Shown piece after piece: positions 1 to 11,763 of a stretch of DNA of 64,000 nt (its first letter is position 1; every line of letters begins with the position of its first letter). The translations under genes and the position numbers were made by a program. Below the pieces are notes generated by a model that did not search any database, had not been told where the DNA came from, and saw nothing but the letters and a program-made list of their open reading frames with translations. The DNA comes from Saururus chinensis (taxonomy: Eukaryota > Streptophyta > Magnoliopsida > Piperales > Saururaceae): assembly GCA_035235625.1 (NCBI GenBank), contig CP141140.1, positions 59,725,152 through 59,789,151 of the forward strand. Reading direction: 5' to 3'.

Positions 1-377
1 ATGCATATTCATTTCTCAATAAAAATATTCACCCTACAACATTAAGTGCATCAACTACACCATCCTGCATATACATACAAATGATACCATAATCACATCT
101 GTAAAATCAATTTCATTCTTCCTATACAACCTATGTAAATGAGCATTATCTTCATACACATGTAACAATCAATGGTGGTGAATGTCTCATAATTGAGAAA
201 AATAATCAACCTACTCATTAAGGACAATCCCTTATGGGGAAGGTCCAAATTCCATGAAGGAAAACTAGAGCGTTGGGTAGGTTCTCACATTAGGAAGGTA
301 CCCCTCTGCTCACTAAGGACAATCCTTAGAAAGGAAGGTCCGAATTCCACAAAAAAAAACTAGAGTAGCCTGATCAT

Positions 378-1799
378 TTATAATTAAACCCTTTGCAAGT
401 GTAAAACGTAATTGTACTAGGATAAGTATTTAAGGGTTGTCGAACCTCAAGGACGGATGGATTGTCACTAAATCTAAAGAGGAATTTACTGATTACAAAC
501 TAAAACAACTTAAACTTAAACAAAGTAAAATAAATGAATCAACTGTTTAAAAGCAAGAGATTAATATGATATAATTTACTTAGGAAATCGAATCCACTAT
601 AGAACCATAACAATTTCTTAACTTTTAATCTAAATCTAGTGTGAATATGAGCAAGTATTCTCAGCTACAAGCTAGAATTACTTTAGAAAGAATTATTAAT
701 TAAATTCCATAGCATGAACTATCTTCGACAATAGCACGGATCATCTACACTAAACTAGCTATAGGCATGACCCGTCTAATCTTAGTATAACTCATCCAAG
801 TCATTAATTATCCGAACATTAAAACTATTGTATGACCATCTCATCTAAATCATAGAAATTAGAATTGATGCAAATATCAAAACCACATCAATCTATCATC
901 TATACGACAATAAATCAACATAGACATGAATAAACATTAAAAGCTCTTCCATTAAAAAGGAAATCCATATCATATAATTGTCATCATTCACAACTAAGAT
1001 CTAAATTAAAAAGAAAAGAAACTGAAACTTATCTATAGCTTCATCAACTCCTAAGTAAAAGACAAGTCTAGCCTTCCATTGTAGAAGAAAGCATTTGAAT
1101 CTCTATTAAAAGCTTTGGCTTCTCTTCCATCTTCTTCTTCCTTTTTCTCTTCAGAAAATCTCCTGGAATCCTCTGGTTTCAAGCCAAATATGTCTTTTTA
1201 TTGGCATAAGATCCGTAGGAAGAATTCCAATATGAAAAGGATTGGAAATTTGGGTAAAAGTAGGAAACTGCGCATTATGCCGTTCGAACACCCTACATGC
1301 CCATTTGAACACTTGAATTGAGTTTTACTTCAAAATCACGTTATCCCGTTCTAACGCCCTGGAGCCCGTTCGAATGGCTACAGTGTTTCTGCAATCTGGA
1401 TAGTTTTCCTGGATAGTCCATATTCTATTCATTAAGCTTTTCTTCATGTCCATATTAGTTTCCAACTTGTTTATAACTCCAAAACATTGTCTAAATCACT
1501 TTAAAGCATGTCAAGACTATTTTGAACTATTCTAAAAATTGTCCAAGTTTCTCGATAAGCGTACTTTACCTACAAAACATAAAATATCATCCTTTAGACA
1601 TGTATAATGTAATTAAAATTCTAACTTAATTTAAATACATATCTAAACTACTAATAACTATAAAATTATTAATAATTAAACTAAAGTACTAATATCTATC
1701 TTAATCTAAATAAATTATAACTAATACTAAATTAATCTAATCAATACTAGCTAATAAGGTAAAAAGACATATAAAATAGATATATATTTCATACTTATC
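378..1799. other. probable unclassified insertion inside element D
   Basis: In relatives A and B the CTCACT...AACTAGAG blocks follow one another closely. In D about 1.4 kb of unrelated AT-rich DNA separates them. It contains a stretch near 437-480 reading like GGGTTGTCGAACCTCAAGGA, a style seen in non-coding plant retroelements. The limits are approximate because no clean terminal repeat or target duplication is visible. No coding domain is recognised. Confidence 0.35.
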
Positions 1800-2591
1800 A
1801 TAATCTGCTCACTGAGGACAAACCATGTGGGGTTAGTCCAAAGTCCACAAAGGAAAACTAGAGCAGTGTGCTCGCTAAAGACAATTTCTTGCAGGGAGAG
1901 TCCGAATTTCACAAAGGAAAACTAGAGCATGTGGTAAGCCGGTGCACACAAACATATCATCCTAGATTCTCAAGGTCAAAATAACTTATCAAATAAACTC
2001 ATATTGTCATTAGCTCATCTTAACCTGGGGAAGCACCATGTTCTCAAAGGAACTCAAAACAAAATCATGTCCTTTTGGACTCAAAACCAATTTGATATGC
2101 CTTTGAACGATTTAATCTCACATCCAATTTCATCTAATCGATCAAGCACAAATAATCACGATTAATCCTTGTTTATAAATCGTTTTCATGATGCATGCCA
2201 TATGACACATACGTGAGCAATTGCCAAACGAGTCTAAGTATAAGTAAACATGTTCAAATCAGTCCACATGTGCATGAAACATGATCCATTTGTGTTCAAT
2301 ATCTTCTTGAAGCTCTACACAAGAGAGTACATAAGTGATAGTGTTCAAACCTAAGCTACAACAAGTAAAACATGAACAAGCTACGATCAAGGTTGTATAT
2401 GCAAGCATCCATAATTTTATCATAGTTCTACCACCTTATTGGAATCATGGAGTAAATGTGATGAAAACATCAAAATATGAGTACAAGAGCAAGTATTATA
2501 TCATGCTAGACTTAGATAAGTATAAACATCATCATACTTAAGCTAGAGCATGTGAATATATGATTCACCTAAAACTAATACAACATGTGCA

Positions 2592-2593
<2 letters not shown>

Positions 2594-2674
<81 letters not shown>
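2594..2674. repeat. (AT)n microsatellite
   Basis: About 40 uninterrupted AT dinucleotides inside element D. It is long enough to be length-polymorphic and prone to assembly error. Confidence 0.95.
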
Positions 2675-2677
<3 letters not shown>

Positions 2678-2937
2678 ATATCATGGTTAAACCTGTTAAA
2701 ATTTTAAAGTAATCATGAAGTAGTCATTAAACATGAATTTAAAACGAGTAGAATATCATGCTAAAATTACACAAATATAGCCTAAATCATGCTTGAGCTA
2801 AATCATAAATTCCAAGATAGTCTTCATGCAATCACAATGGCATTCATAAGTAATAATAACTCATTTTAATCATAAGGAATTAGATTTATGAAAAGAGAAC
2901 AAGAAATAGTCAAAATATACAAAAATGGCAAAATTGT

Positions 2938-3062
2938 CGTTTGGCCGTTCGAACGCCCCATTGGGCCATTTGAACACCAATCCGTTCGATTGTCCAGACA
3001 TATCGTTCAAATGGTCGAATGGTCAGCTATTCGAACTCCTGTTAGACAGTTCGAACGCCCTT
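2938..3062. repeat. cluster of TTCGAA-type palindromic motifs
   Basis: CCGTTCGAACGCCCC at 2944 begins a run of near-repeats (CCATTTGAACACC, CCGTTCGATTG, CGTTCAAATGGTCGAATGG, ATTCGAACTCC, AGTTCGAACGCCC). The core is a short palindrome flanked by G/C-rich triplets. Copies B (about 20090-20135) and C (about 34425-34520) carry counterpart clusters at the same relative place with diverged cores. Function unknown. Confidence 0.6.
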
Positions 3063-4178
3063 AACAATTCACTTTTTGCCCATTTTTTGGTTCGTCTTCA
3101 ACCTTCTGAAAATCACACAAAAAACATCAAAAAATTCAAGATAAAGTCTAGAATCGCCATAGAACTTCTTAATATCAAAATATAACTCTAAGACATGATA
3201 GATCTAATCATTCTCTTGCATAATTATAAGAAAATAGTCATAAATAACATATTTTTAATAAATCACCATTAAAGCACAAAATGAAGGAAGAACCCACTTA
3301 AACCTTCAAACATGCAATCCAATGCATAAAATCACAAGAAATGAAATCCCCTTACCTCTATGAAATCCTTGGATCAAGGAAGAAGTTTTACTCCTCAAGA
3401 AATCCAACCCAAAATTAGGGCTTTTTGTTAATACTTAATTAAAATCAACTAATAAGCTTAAATCAACTTGAAAATAGGTAAATTTATGATTTCCTTTGGT
3501 TAAAAACAAATATAACCCATTTAGGGTTTGAAATTGAGATTAAAAACAAGATTTTTAATAGTAGAAATCAAGAATCTATTTCGGGAAAGTAAGGATAAGA
3601 AAGATTAAGAGTAAAATCGAAAGATTAGGAGTGATTAGGGTTAAAAACTCATCTAAATCAAATTTTGCTATTTAGGAAATGGGGGTAGAGCACCTCCTTG
3701 TCTCCTAGTACAGCCCTTCCTCATTTGGACAATGGGCTAGGGTTTGCTTTAAGTAGTAAGGGTTTGGGGCTATATAAACAAACTGTTGAGATGCAAAATA
3801 GGGTAAAAAATGCCTTAAGTGGCTAACTAGGGTTCTTTTAGTGCTAAAAATTAGTTTAATCAATATAAAACTTCATAATATAAAATAATTGAAGTTTAGG
3901 GTCATGTGGGTTACACGATGTGCAATCTTGGATGTGGGCCCATTGTGGGGTCCACACCCTTAATTAAGAAAAATTATCATAAATTCCCATAAAATCCATA
4001 AAATTGGATAAATAAAGTTTGATATTAAAACCTATAAAAATGAATTTAAACCTTATTAAAACCATAATTATTAACCCTTAACCCCAAAATCAAGTCAAAC
4101 TAGAAAATTTAAGCAAAACCATAAAATATCACAAAATTAAATGGGAATTAAACCGGTTTAAAGTTAGAGAGCTTACAA

Positions 4179-4491
4179 TAACCAACTAAAGTAGTGGTAA
4201 GCTATGAAGGATATCTTTCTAGTGCCTGATTATTAACTAACATTATGCTAATAAGACCCCACCTGAAGTATAGGTGTTAATTATGTCAATCAAATGTGTA
4301 TATGTTTGTCGCGCTAAACCAAACTATAAAAACATATAAATATAAATAATAAATGAGAAATAAAAAATAAAAAATCTTATGATATAATTAAGATATACTT
4401 ACCAAAGCTACCCTAGGAGCACATCTAGGCTGATAGGTCATCTCCTCTAAATAATCGCATGGTAAAATATATCTTCTTGTAATAGTCAATA
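4179..4491 (-). pseudogene. probable C-terminal PMD remnant (host layer, part 1)
   Basis: This is the strip between the end of element D and the Ty3 element. Joined across the Ty3 target duplication to 16845 onward, the minus strand has a frame with residues VVLTITRRYILP and then DYLEEMTYQPRCAPRVAL, ending at a GTAAGT donor-like site (about 4404). The TRRYI..P pattern resembles the C-terminal part of plant mobile domain proteins, and clear PMD sequence lies upstream in the same orientation at 26.4-26.9 kb. The match is short and remembered, so this is tentative. Confidence 0.35.
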
Positions 4492-6078
4492 TGTAACGAC
4501 CATCCATTTTAAAATAATATAAAATAATATTTAGTATGTATAATTAGTATGTAATCGTGTATATCAGTCGTTAACGAGAATAGTCAAAAATTTGTATATA
4601 AAAAAAATGTTGGAGTAAGTGCACAACCAAAAATTTTATAATATATTAACAAAGTTTTATACCATAAACATACTATACATACCAAAGTTTACTGTACATA
4701 GAGCCAGTAGTTATACAAAATAATTATCCAGGTACATTGTACCTTTACATATCGGTCATATAACAAACACACAGCTATTTAAAAGATATTCTCTTCATTC
4801 ACTTCTCCATTGTTGCATCACCTGCAAGGTCTGGAGGGGCGTGAGTATATTCATACTCAGTAGGATTATTCAAAATAAAAAAAATGCTAAACAAAATATT
4901 TTTAAAATCGATTAAAACAAATTCACAAATTCGATGACATCTACAAGCCGTGATACCCAACGGCCTACCTCCGCGCTCATGAGACAACAGAGGCCACTAA
5001 GGGAAGGAGTTTCCCCATGATGCTCCACCCTCTATGCGCCACTAGCCGATTATTTCCTCGGCGGGCATCAAAATAGTGTACAAACCACAACACTATGTGG
5101 TGTGTACGAAATCGATATACGTAGCAAAATTTTCACATAATTCAAGAGAAAATCCACTCATCGGTTAAAACAAGTATCGTACTCATATTTGAATCAAATA
5201 TTTCAAGGAAAATTGACTCAAGTTAGTAAAGCAGTTATTTAGAGTTTAAAACACCCTACCTTAACCTTGGGTAAAGGATGCGTAAATATAGAGGTCTCAG
5301 ATGATGAAAATAACTCCACCACAGCGTTCAGCATGATCACTTTAGTGGAGAACGCCTTTTGAATGAGTAGAATCAGACTTGAAACGACCAAAAATAGTAT
5401 AAATAGGATGTGGAGAAAACGAGAAGGACGATAATGTTTTCACGATCTTAGAGAGGTCGGTTTAAGAAAATAACCCTTCCATTGTGAAGAACACCCTCGA
5501 TTTAGTAGAAAACGGTTTTTAAACGGGTTAAAATGGCTCTAGGGTGAAGAAAACTGGAAAAGGATGAAGAATTGGGGGTGAAAACCAATTTTCACCCCCC
5601 AGCCTATTTATAGGCAGCGACACCACCCGGAGGGCGGTGCCGCGCCGCCATTTATGGCGGCGCGAACGTGCATCATTGCATTCGTCATGCGGCGAACGCG
5701 GGTCAGCATGTTCGTCACACGACCGAACGTGCGTCTGCGCGTTCGTTTCGCGCCGCACGCGCACGATCGCGCGTGCACACGAATTTTTTTTTGTTATTAT
5801 TATTTTTAATTTCAAAAACTTATAACTTGCGTAACTATTTACCCCGATTTTACAAGTGAGTCCGTTAATTATGTCACGCTTCTCGAGGTCGTATTTTCAC
5901 TCCCAACCTCCGATTTACACGATTTTTGACTCGTTATGTTCGTTTCTTCGAGCTCTACCAAAGTATTACAAAGTATTACCACATAAAAATTCTTAAACTA
6001 ATAAAAGAAATATTAAAAGCTTTAAAACTATATTTATTAAAGACTAACATTTTTACCACGAATTTTTGAGTCATTACA
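4492..6078 (-). repeat. 3' LTR of the Ty3 element
   Basis: 1587 bp, aligned end to end with the 5' LTR. It keeps about 70 bp around 4782-4845 that the other LTR has lost. Point differences are scattered and look like a few percent by eye (not computed), so the insertion is not recent. Contains a TATA-type CCTATAAATAGG on the minus strand near 5603-5614. Confidence 0.93.
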
Positions 6079-6094
6079 ATCTACCCCCCTAAGA
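6079..6094 (-). other. polypurine tract
   Basis: The minus strand reads TTAGGGGGGTAGAT directly before the 3' LTR. This is the expected position and composition of the primer for plus-strand DNA synthesis. Confidence 0.75.
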
Positions 6095-6120
6095 AAATTT
6101 TGTCCTCGAAATTGAACTTT

Positions 6121-6394
6121 TCAATCCTCATAAAATTCTGGGTATTTCTTCTGTATTTCACTTTCTAGTTCCCATGTTGCCTCTTCAGATGAGTGGTGTT
6201 GCCATAGTACCTTAACCAATGGGATCCTCTTTGTTCGAAGGATTTGTTCTTTATGATCCAAAATTCTGATTGGCTTTTCTTCAAAGGATAGATTGGGTTC
6301 AAGAGTAACAACTGATTGGTCGATGATATGTGAAGGGTCTTGTACATATTTCCGGAGCATAGATATATGAAACACATTATGAATGCTGGCGAGG
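6121..6394 (-). pseudogene. Ty3 integrase end with chromodomain, severed
   Basis: The minus-strand frame reads ASIHNVFHISMLRKYV, then a block ending IPLVKVLWQHHSSEEATW and a stop after KKYPEFYED. The first part is the end of the integrase C-terminal module and the second is a chromodomain, which in chromoviruses is thought to steer integration to marked chromatin. It is cut from the rest of integrase by the F1a insertion: ...ALPPHL lies at 10731 and SIHNVFHISM resumes here. An open frame continues upstream to 6453, but that part is F1a sequence. Confidence 0.88.
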
Positions 6395-8017
6395 TGTAAG
6401 GACCCTGATTTTTCTACGATTTTCTGGGATGTTTCTGCCATTTTTCTGGTCATTTTTGGCAGGAAAATGTGACATTTCAGTGTATGTATATTTGTGTATT
6501 TCCTTCGTATTTATACCCGTAGAGTCAGGTGTGGGGCTTAGTCGCGGGCCACGGGCCTTGCTGCGTGCTTACGGCGCGAATTTTGGAGGTATAACGCGTA
6601 ACCAGTGGGTTAACGTGTGTTGGGGACATAAGTGGAAAAAAAAAGAGAACAGATAAAAGATCGGGCTCGGCCCGATCCGGATTTTGTGTGAACAGTACCG
6701 CCGCCCCCCATTTCCGCTTGATCGTTGTGCCCGGCGGCCGCCGGCAGGCAGCTAGACCGCCGCACCGGCTCCGCCCCGGCCGTGCGACGGCAGGGGAGCC
6801 GCCGTCCCGGCCCCATGGCTGCTCCGCCCTTATGGGTTTTCCCCGGTCGTCCCCTATTTTTGGCCTACGTCCATTTTGGACGTTGTGACTGACGTTATCA
6901 GTCGGACGCCGGATTTGATTTAGAGGACCTTAGTTTGGCTCCGCCCCAGCCCGGTGATACCAATGGGCCACCCCTCTGGGTCTTGTTCAGCCTTGCGGCC
7001 CGTAGCCGCAATGAGTTCCGCTTACCGGCATGTGTGCCGTTGACCCTTCTTGCCCATTTTACGCGTTTGGTACCGGACGGCCTCGGGCAAGAATTTGTAT
7101 GACTTACCATGACAGAAGGTGGATGAGTTCACCGGCACAGGCCTTGGCTAGTGACAGCCTCATAGCCTTTGCACGACCTTGAACCCTCCCTTTGCCCTAT
7201 ACCATGCGAGATGCACAGCCGCCCGCACCATGGGTATTGGTTGTGGGTGGCGATCGACGATGTTGCCGCTTTGATTGGCCACAGCTAAGGGCCTTAGCCC
7301 TGTTGGCTTTTGTGGGCCTTGAGTCACCTCATTTCAGCCATTTCCCCCGCCCTTTGGACTGCGTGCGCATGTGGCCACGCGTGTACTTCTGGGTTTAGGC
7401 GCCGCATTCGTGCCGCCTAACCATCGGGTGGCTTTGCCACCGAGTGGAGTTGATCACTAGAGCTGTCCTCCACCTCTCCTTTGTTGACTGAAATCATTGC
7501 CGTTGGGTGTTGTCCACGGCCGATTTCGATGTCTTGTGGCCGGTTGTGCATGTCTTAGCCACCGGCTGATCTTCAGAGTGTACACCCTTGACATCTGATC
7601 GCACCGCCACATAAGTTGGCACGATATTTCTCCCAGCCGCCCTGGTGTGCCGCCGTGGATCGCGGGTTTTACCGCATTGATTTCTGACACTCTGTTTGGC
7701 CGTGATAGTTTCGGCGCATCCTAAAACCCTCGGGACAGCAGCTCTCTCAGCCAGGCAACGATTTTGACCGCCAACTCCGCCGCCGACGCCACCACCGTCG
7801 TGTGCTCGCCATCGAACGTCATGATTACGAGGTAGGGGAGCTTTGAACTCGTAAATTCATGAAGCATGCTTTGAATGAGTAGCAGCATGCTAGGATTGTA
7901 TGATTCCATGCTTGGATGTTAAGTAATGATCCGATTGCATGATGTGCGTGTAAGCATGATTGTATGGTATGATTGATATGCATGAGACGTATGCATGTTT
8001 TATGGATGTGGATTATG

Positions 8018-8285
8018 TATGCGCTGGCGATGGCTAGCAAATATGTCAGTATGCTACGTATGTGTATGCATGTGCTAGTGATGGCTAGCGTGCATGTTTG
8101 AAGTATGTATGAATGTGTGTGCATGTACTAGTGATGACTAGCATGTACGTTTGATGTATGCATGTGCTAGTGATGGCTAGCGTGCATGTTTGACGTGTGT
8201 ATGCATGTGCTAGTGATGGCTAGCGTGCATTTTTGACGTGTGTATGCATGTGCTAGTGATGGCTAGCATGCATGTTTGTAAGTTA
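8018..8285. repeat. minisatellite, about 43-bp unit, about 6 copies
   Basis: Units read GTGCTAGTGATGGCTAGCGT... and usually end TGTGTATGCAT. The last three are nearly identical and the first three vary in length. The opposite-strand copy in F1b (about 31297-31475) has about four units. Confidence 0.88.
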
Positions 8286-9039
8286 TGTATGTATGACCGT
8301 ATGTGTATGTTATACGTATGTGTGAGACATACGTGTGTATGATGGCATTTTGCCTATGCTTTGGATGTGCGTATGTGTTTGTGGGCAGAGGTATGGGCGA
8401 TAGACAGTGAGAGGTGACAGAAGCTCTGTCTGAATTTGGATGCGGTTGAGTAAGCGTATGACAGAGGATAAGAGTATGACGGGCAAGGATTAGAATGGAT
8501 CAGTTTGAGTTGGATTGTATGTTGGGCGTTTGTCAGACAGTAAGAGTGTTCATAATTGTACAAGCATAACGTACATATTATGAAGTGAAAATAAGAATAA
8601 TAAGTGAGATATAAGTAAGAGGGCAACAACTGGGTTGGCTCTGAGGAGTGTTATTTGAGGATATCAGTGTAAGATGTTTTGGCCATAAGATGGATAGCGA
8701 AGTGTGTAAGACTGTAAGGGTTTGTTGTACGATGAGTTTTATCCATGATGTCGACGGGTAAGTGAAGTCTGCTGCCCTGACGAACTTGGGTTTCGGATCG
8801 GGGTCAACTTCAGTTTGACTAGTCGAGGACTGTGAGTTGTGTGGCATAATTGTACCGCATAATATACTTAATTCAAACTTGAATTATAAGAACAACTAAT
8901 GATAGCGTTGTGAGTTTGAAACCTGAGAGTTCGACAGATTAAGTTTTGTGTTTGAGCTGGCCGCTAGTGAGTCGGCCGAGCATTTATCATGTCTTGCCAT
9001 GGTGTTTATCCTGCGGGATGTTGTCTGTGTGTTGTATAG

Positions 9040-9275
9040 GGCACCAGACGTCTGATGCTCTGCTGAGAGCGACGTTGTTTTGATTTGGTCTGCGTGCTGT
9101 ATAAGCCCAGACGTTTGATGCTCTGTTGAGAGCGATGTACATTTCTGACTTTGTCTGCGTGTTGTATGAAGCCCAGACTTCTGATGCTCTGCTGAGAGCG
9201 ACATATGTTTCTGATTTGGTTTGTGTGCTATGTAAGCCCAGACGTTTGATGCTCTGTTGAGAGCGTTGTATGTTT
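9040..9275. repeat. minisatellite, about 66-bp unit, 4 copies
   Basis: Units contain GATGCTCTGYTGAGAGCG followed by a TTTGTCTGCGTGTTGTAT-like stretch and GCCCAGAC. F1b has two units (about 30425-30545). Open frames across it arise from the periodic lack of stops and are not genes. Confidence 0.85.
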
Positions 9276-9319
9276 CCGCCCAAGAGTGGCACTGTACGTT
9301 TCTGCCCAAGAGTGGCAAT

Positions 9320-9459
9320 GGCACTATAAGACCCATTATGGTGGGCGATTCTCTGGCACTATAAGACCCATTATGGTGGGCAATTCTCTGGCACTATAAG
9401 ACCCATTATGGTGGGCGATTCTATGGCACTATAAGACCCATTATGGTGGGCAACTGTAT
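9320..9459. repeat. minisatellite, 35-bp unit, 4 copies
   Basis: Starts at 9320, 9355, 9390 and 9425 with GGCACTATAAGACCCATTAT then GGTGGGCRATTCT. Copies are almost identical. F1b has three units on the other strand (about 30256-30352). Confidence 0.93.
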
Positions 9460-9684
9460 GACCCCTTATGTGTGGGTGTTTATGTTTGCGCGCTCAGGTA
9501 AGTAGTATCATGGATCTACTTTTACCTGTTTGATCCAATGCCCCATGAGCATTGGTGTGCCTTACCTTCGGAAAAGTCCATGGCGTCTAGTCACTCCCCG
9601 GAGGTTAAGCTGTTGCCCCAGTGGCATTCTTTTCCATTTCGACGTTGGAGCTTATTAGTTGTAATGAGCTTCAGTGGTCGTTGA

Positions 9685-10030
9685 TATGTGTACGATTATG
9701 TGTACGAGTACGACTGTACGACTGTGAGTACGACTGTATGTATATGAGCAGGACTGTAAGAGTGTGTATGAGCACGACTGTAAGAGTATGTGGAGGAGCA
9801 CGACTGTAAGAGTATGAGTACGATTGTGAGAATATGTTTCTGAGTAAGACAGTAAGTATGATTTTGTGCAGATTGTACGAGTAAGGTCGTACGAGTCTGA
9901 TTGTACGAGTAAGGTCGTACATGTATGGGTAAGCTGTATGAGTGAGCATACGATTGTACGAGTAAGGTCGTACAAGTATGCGTATGTTGTATGTGTATGC
10001 GTACGGTGGTACGAGTAAGTTTGTATGACC
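9685..10030. repeat. GTACGA-rich degenerate short repeat
   Basis: Dense motifs such as GTACGACTGTAAGAGTATG and GTACGAGTAAGGTCGTAC. Several are self-complementary around CGTACG/GTAC, so hairpins are possible. The matching part of F1b (about 29825-30020) is shorter. Confidence 0.75.
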
Positions 10031-10730
10031 CTAGATAAGGGTGTTTGTATAAGTTGATTGGACAGTATGATTTTGGCACGTTGGTGCCTTTGGTATGTCT
10101 GTGGCACGTTGGTGCATTTGGTATGTTTGTATGAGTTGAGCATGTTTATGATTATGATATGCTTCTGCTTCATGTTTGAGTTGCATGACGTATGTGATTA
10201 TGAACTTATGGAGTTCACCGTTTGGGATTTCCCCTACTGGGAAAATACTCACCCTACTATTTTTAGCCCCATTGTACGGGAGGTTTTGCAGGTTGTACGG
10301 AGAGCTCCTGGAGATGGACACTCGTTTCAGCGGTGGATAGATTCCCGTTGACTCAGGTATCTGTTTGACTCATTGCGAGTTTGTTTGTGCCACAATCTCC
10401 TGTATTGAGTGAGATGAGACTTTAAGATGTTTATTCTTGACTTTCATTTGGATCAGTCAGTGGACTGTTATGGGACTTATACTCAGGGATGCCTGGGAGA
10501 GTGATTTGTATTTAAAAGTCTATGATCATAGCAAATTTATTCGTACGTGTGTTTTCGAGTAGCGCCTGATGATATTTGCTTTGGCCGTACGATGATTAAC
10601 CGTATGATGTTTTAAATTATAAAATGTTTATACATGTTTTGATTTTATCGTTTTGACTCCGATTTATGGAAATAAAAATTTCTATGAGTTTTAAGAAAAA
10701 GGGATGAAAAATCTCGGGCGTTACACGAGG

Positions 10731-11125
10731 TGAGGAGGCAAAGCCAATCTATAAGCCACTGGCCGTACTTTATCCAAGATCTCAAAGGGTCCTATGAAAC
10801 AAGGACTTAAATTTCCCTTGATTCCAAACCACATCACCCCTCGTGTTGGTGAAACTTTTAAGAGTACTCGATCGCCTACACAGAAGTTAAGATCTTTCCT
10901 TCTTAAATCAGCATAGTTCTTTTGACGACTTTGTGTTGTAATAAGTCGATTTCTAATGAGCTTCACTTTATCAGCACATTGTTGTACGAATTCCGATTTT
11001 ACCAGTTTACGTTCTCCTACTTCACTCCAACTGGTTGGAGATCTACAAGGTCGGCCATAAAGAGCTTCATAGGGTACCATATCTATGCTGGAATGATAAC
11101 TATTATTATAAGTGAACTCAATCAT
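10731..11125 (-). pseudogene. Ty3 integrase C-terminal part
   Basis: The minus frame begins IEFTYNNSYHSS and runs through YEALYGRPCRSP and GDRVLLKVSP to FIGPFEILDKV and ALPPHL. This is the integrase catalytic-core end plus the GPY/F module. It is one frame off from the preceding block: after DEYRP one base is missing before ATGATTGAG, so a frameshift lies near 11124. The low-coordinate end is cut by F1a. Confidence 0.88.
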
Positions 11126-11640
11126 GGCCGATACTCATCCCAATTGCCCTTCCAATCCATAGCACAAGCTCGTAACATATCTTCCAAAGTTTGAATGGTC
11201 CTTTCAGACTGGCCATCTGTTTGTAGGTGGAAGGTTGTACTAAATCTTAAATTAGTACCTAGTTCTTCTTGGAGTCCAATCCAAAATCGAGAAGTAAATT
11301 GACTATCCCGATTTGAGATTATCGACAATGGAACTCCATGTCGGCTCACTATTTCCTTTACATACATTTTTGCCAAAACATTTAAGGTTTGTGTTTTCCT
11401 TATAGGTAGGAAATGTGCACTTTTAGTGAGTCGATCAACGATTACCCATATAGTTTCGTGACCTTGTGAAGTTCTGGGTAATCCTGAAACAAAATCCATC
11501 GAAATGTGCTCCCATTTCCACTCAGGAATTTCAATTGGCTGTAATGTACCAGAGGGTTTTTGATGTTCTGCTTTTACCTGTTGGCAGGTTAGACACTTAG
11601 AGACATATTCTCCTATGTCCTTTTTCATTCCATTTTACCA
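11122..11640 (-). pseudogene. Ty3 integrase core, catalytic Asp lost
   Basis: The zinc-finger end (SKCLTCQQVK) is followed by the core: HISMDFVSGLP holds the first catalytic Asp, IISNRDSQFTSRFW holds the second, and TDGQSERTIQTLE holds the Glu. In related elements the second motif reads SDRD; here the codon at 11311-11313 is AAT, so the catalytic Asp is Asn. The frame ends in a stop created by the frameshift near 11124. In-frame stops also separate it from RNase H (between about 11635 and 11770). Confidence 0.9.
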
Positions 11641-11763
11641 AAAATTTCTTTTTAGATCTTAGTACATTTTTGTTCCTCCTGGGTGGATGGTATACTGAGA
11701 TTTATGTGCTCCATTCAACAGGTCTTGCCTTAAGTCAAGTATTGCTGGAACCACTAGTCTTTC

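Larger units (their letters stand above)
1..4178 (-). mobile_element. LTR-like element D (family F2), cut by window edge
   Basis: Non-coding, AT-rich sequence resembling copies A, B and C elsewhere in the window. Shared blocks include repeated stretches like CTCACTAAGGACAATCC...AACTAGAG (about 210-370 and 1805-1930), a palindrome cluster, and a terminal block ending GAGCTTACA at 4178. The sense strand is taken as minus because the related Ty3 element in this window runs minus and its LTR carries the same landmarks in the same order. Read that way the element starts TGTAAGCTC. Its other end lies left of position 1, so I cannot see a target-site duplication or tell whether it is a solo LTR. No protein domain was recognised in its short open frames. 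Confidence 0.6.
6395..10725 (+). mobile_element. Element F1a, 4.3 kb solo-LTR-like insertion in integrase
   Basis: Starts TGTAAGGACCC, ends CTCGGGCGTTACA, and is flanked by CGAGG duplicated at 6390-6394 and 10726-10730. It interrupts the Ty3 integrase frame. No coding domain, internal LTR or primer site was found, so a single very long LTR (solo LTR) is the simplest reading; a large non-autonomous retroelement is the alternative. The first 1.3 kb is GC-rich, followed by four minisatellites (8.0-10.0 kb). The hairpin motif CCCTACTGGGAAAATACTCACCC near 10233 sets the sense strand as plus. A second, diverged copy in opposite orientation is at 29064-37101. Confidence 0.82.

Noticed and set aside
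5528-5859. Overlapping frames in the Ty3 LTR GC-rich segment
   Set aside because: They lie in the LTR promoter region and are altered in the other LTR.
8896-10321. Open frames of about 90-170 codons with repetitive Thr/Ser/His/Tyr proteins
   Set aside because: They run through minisatellites of F1a and simply reflect repeat periodicity.
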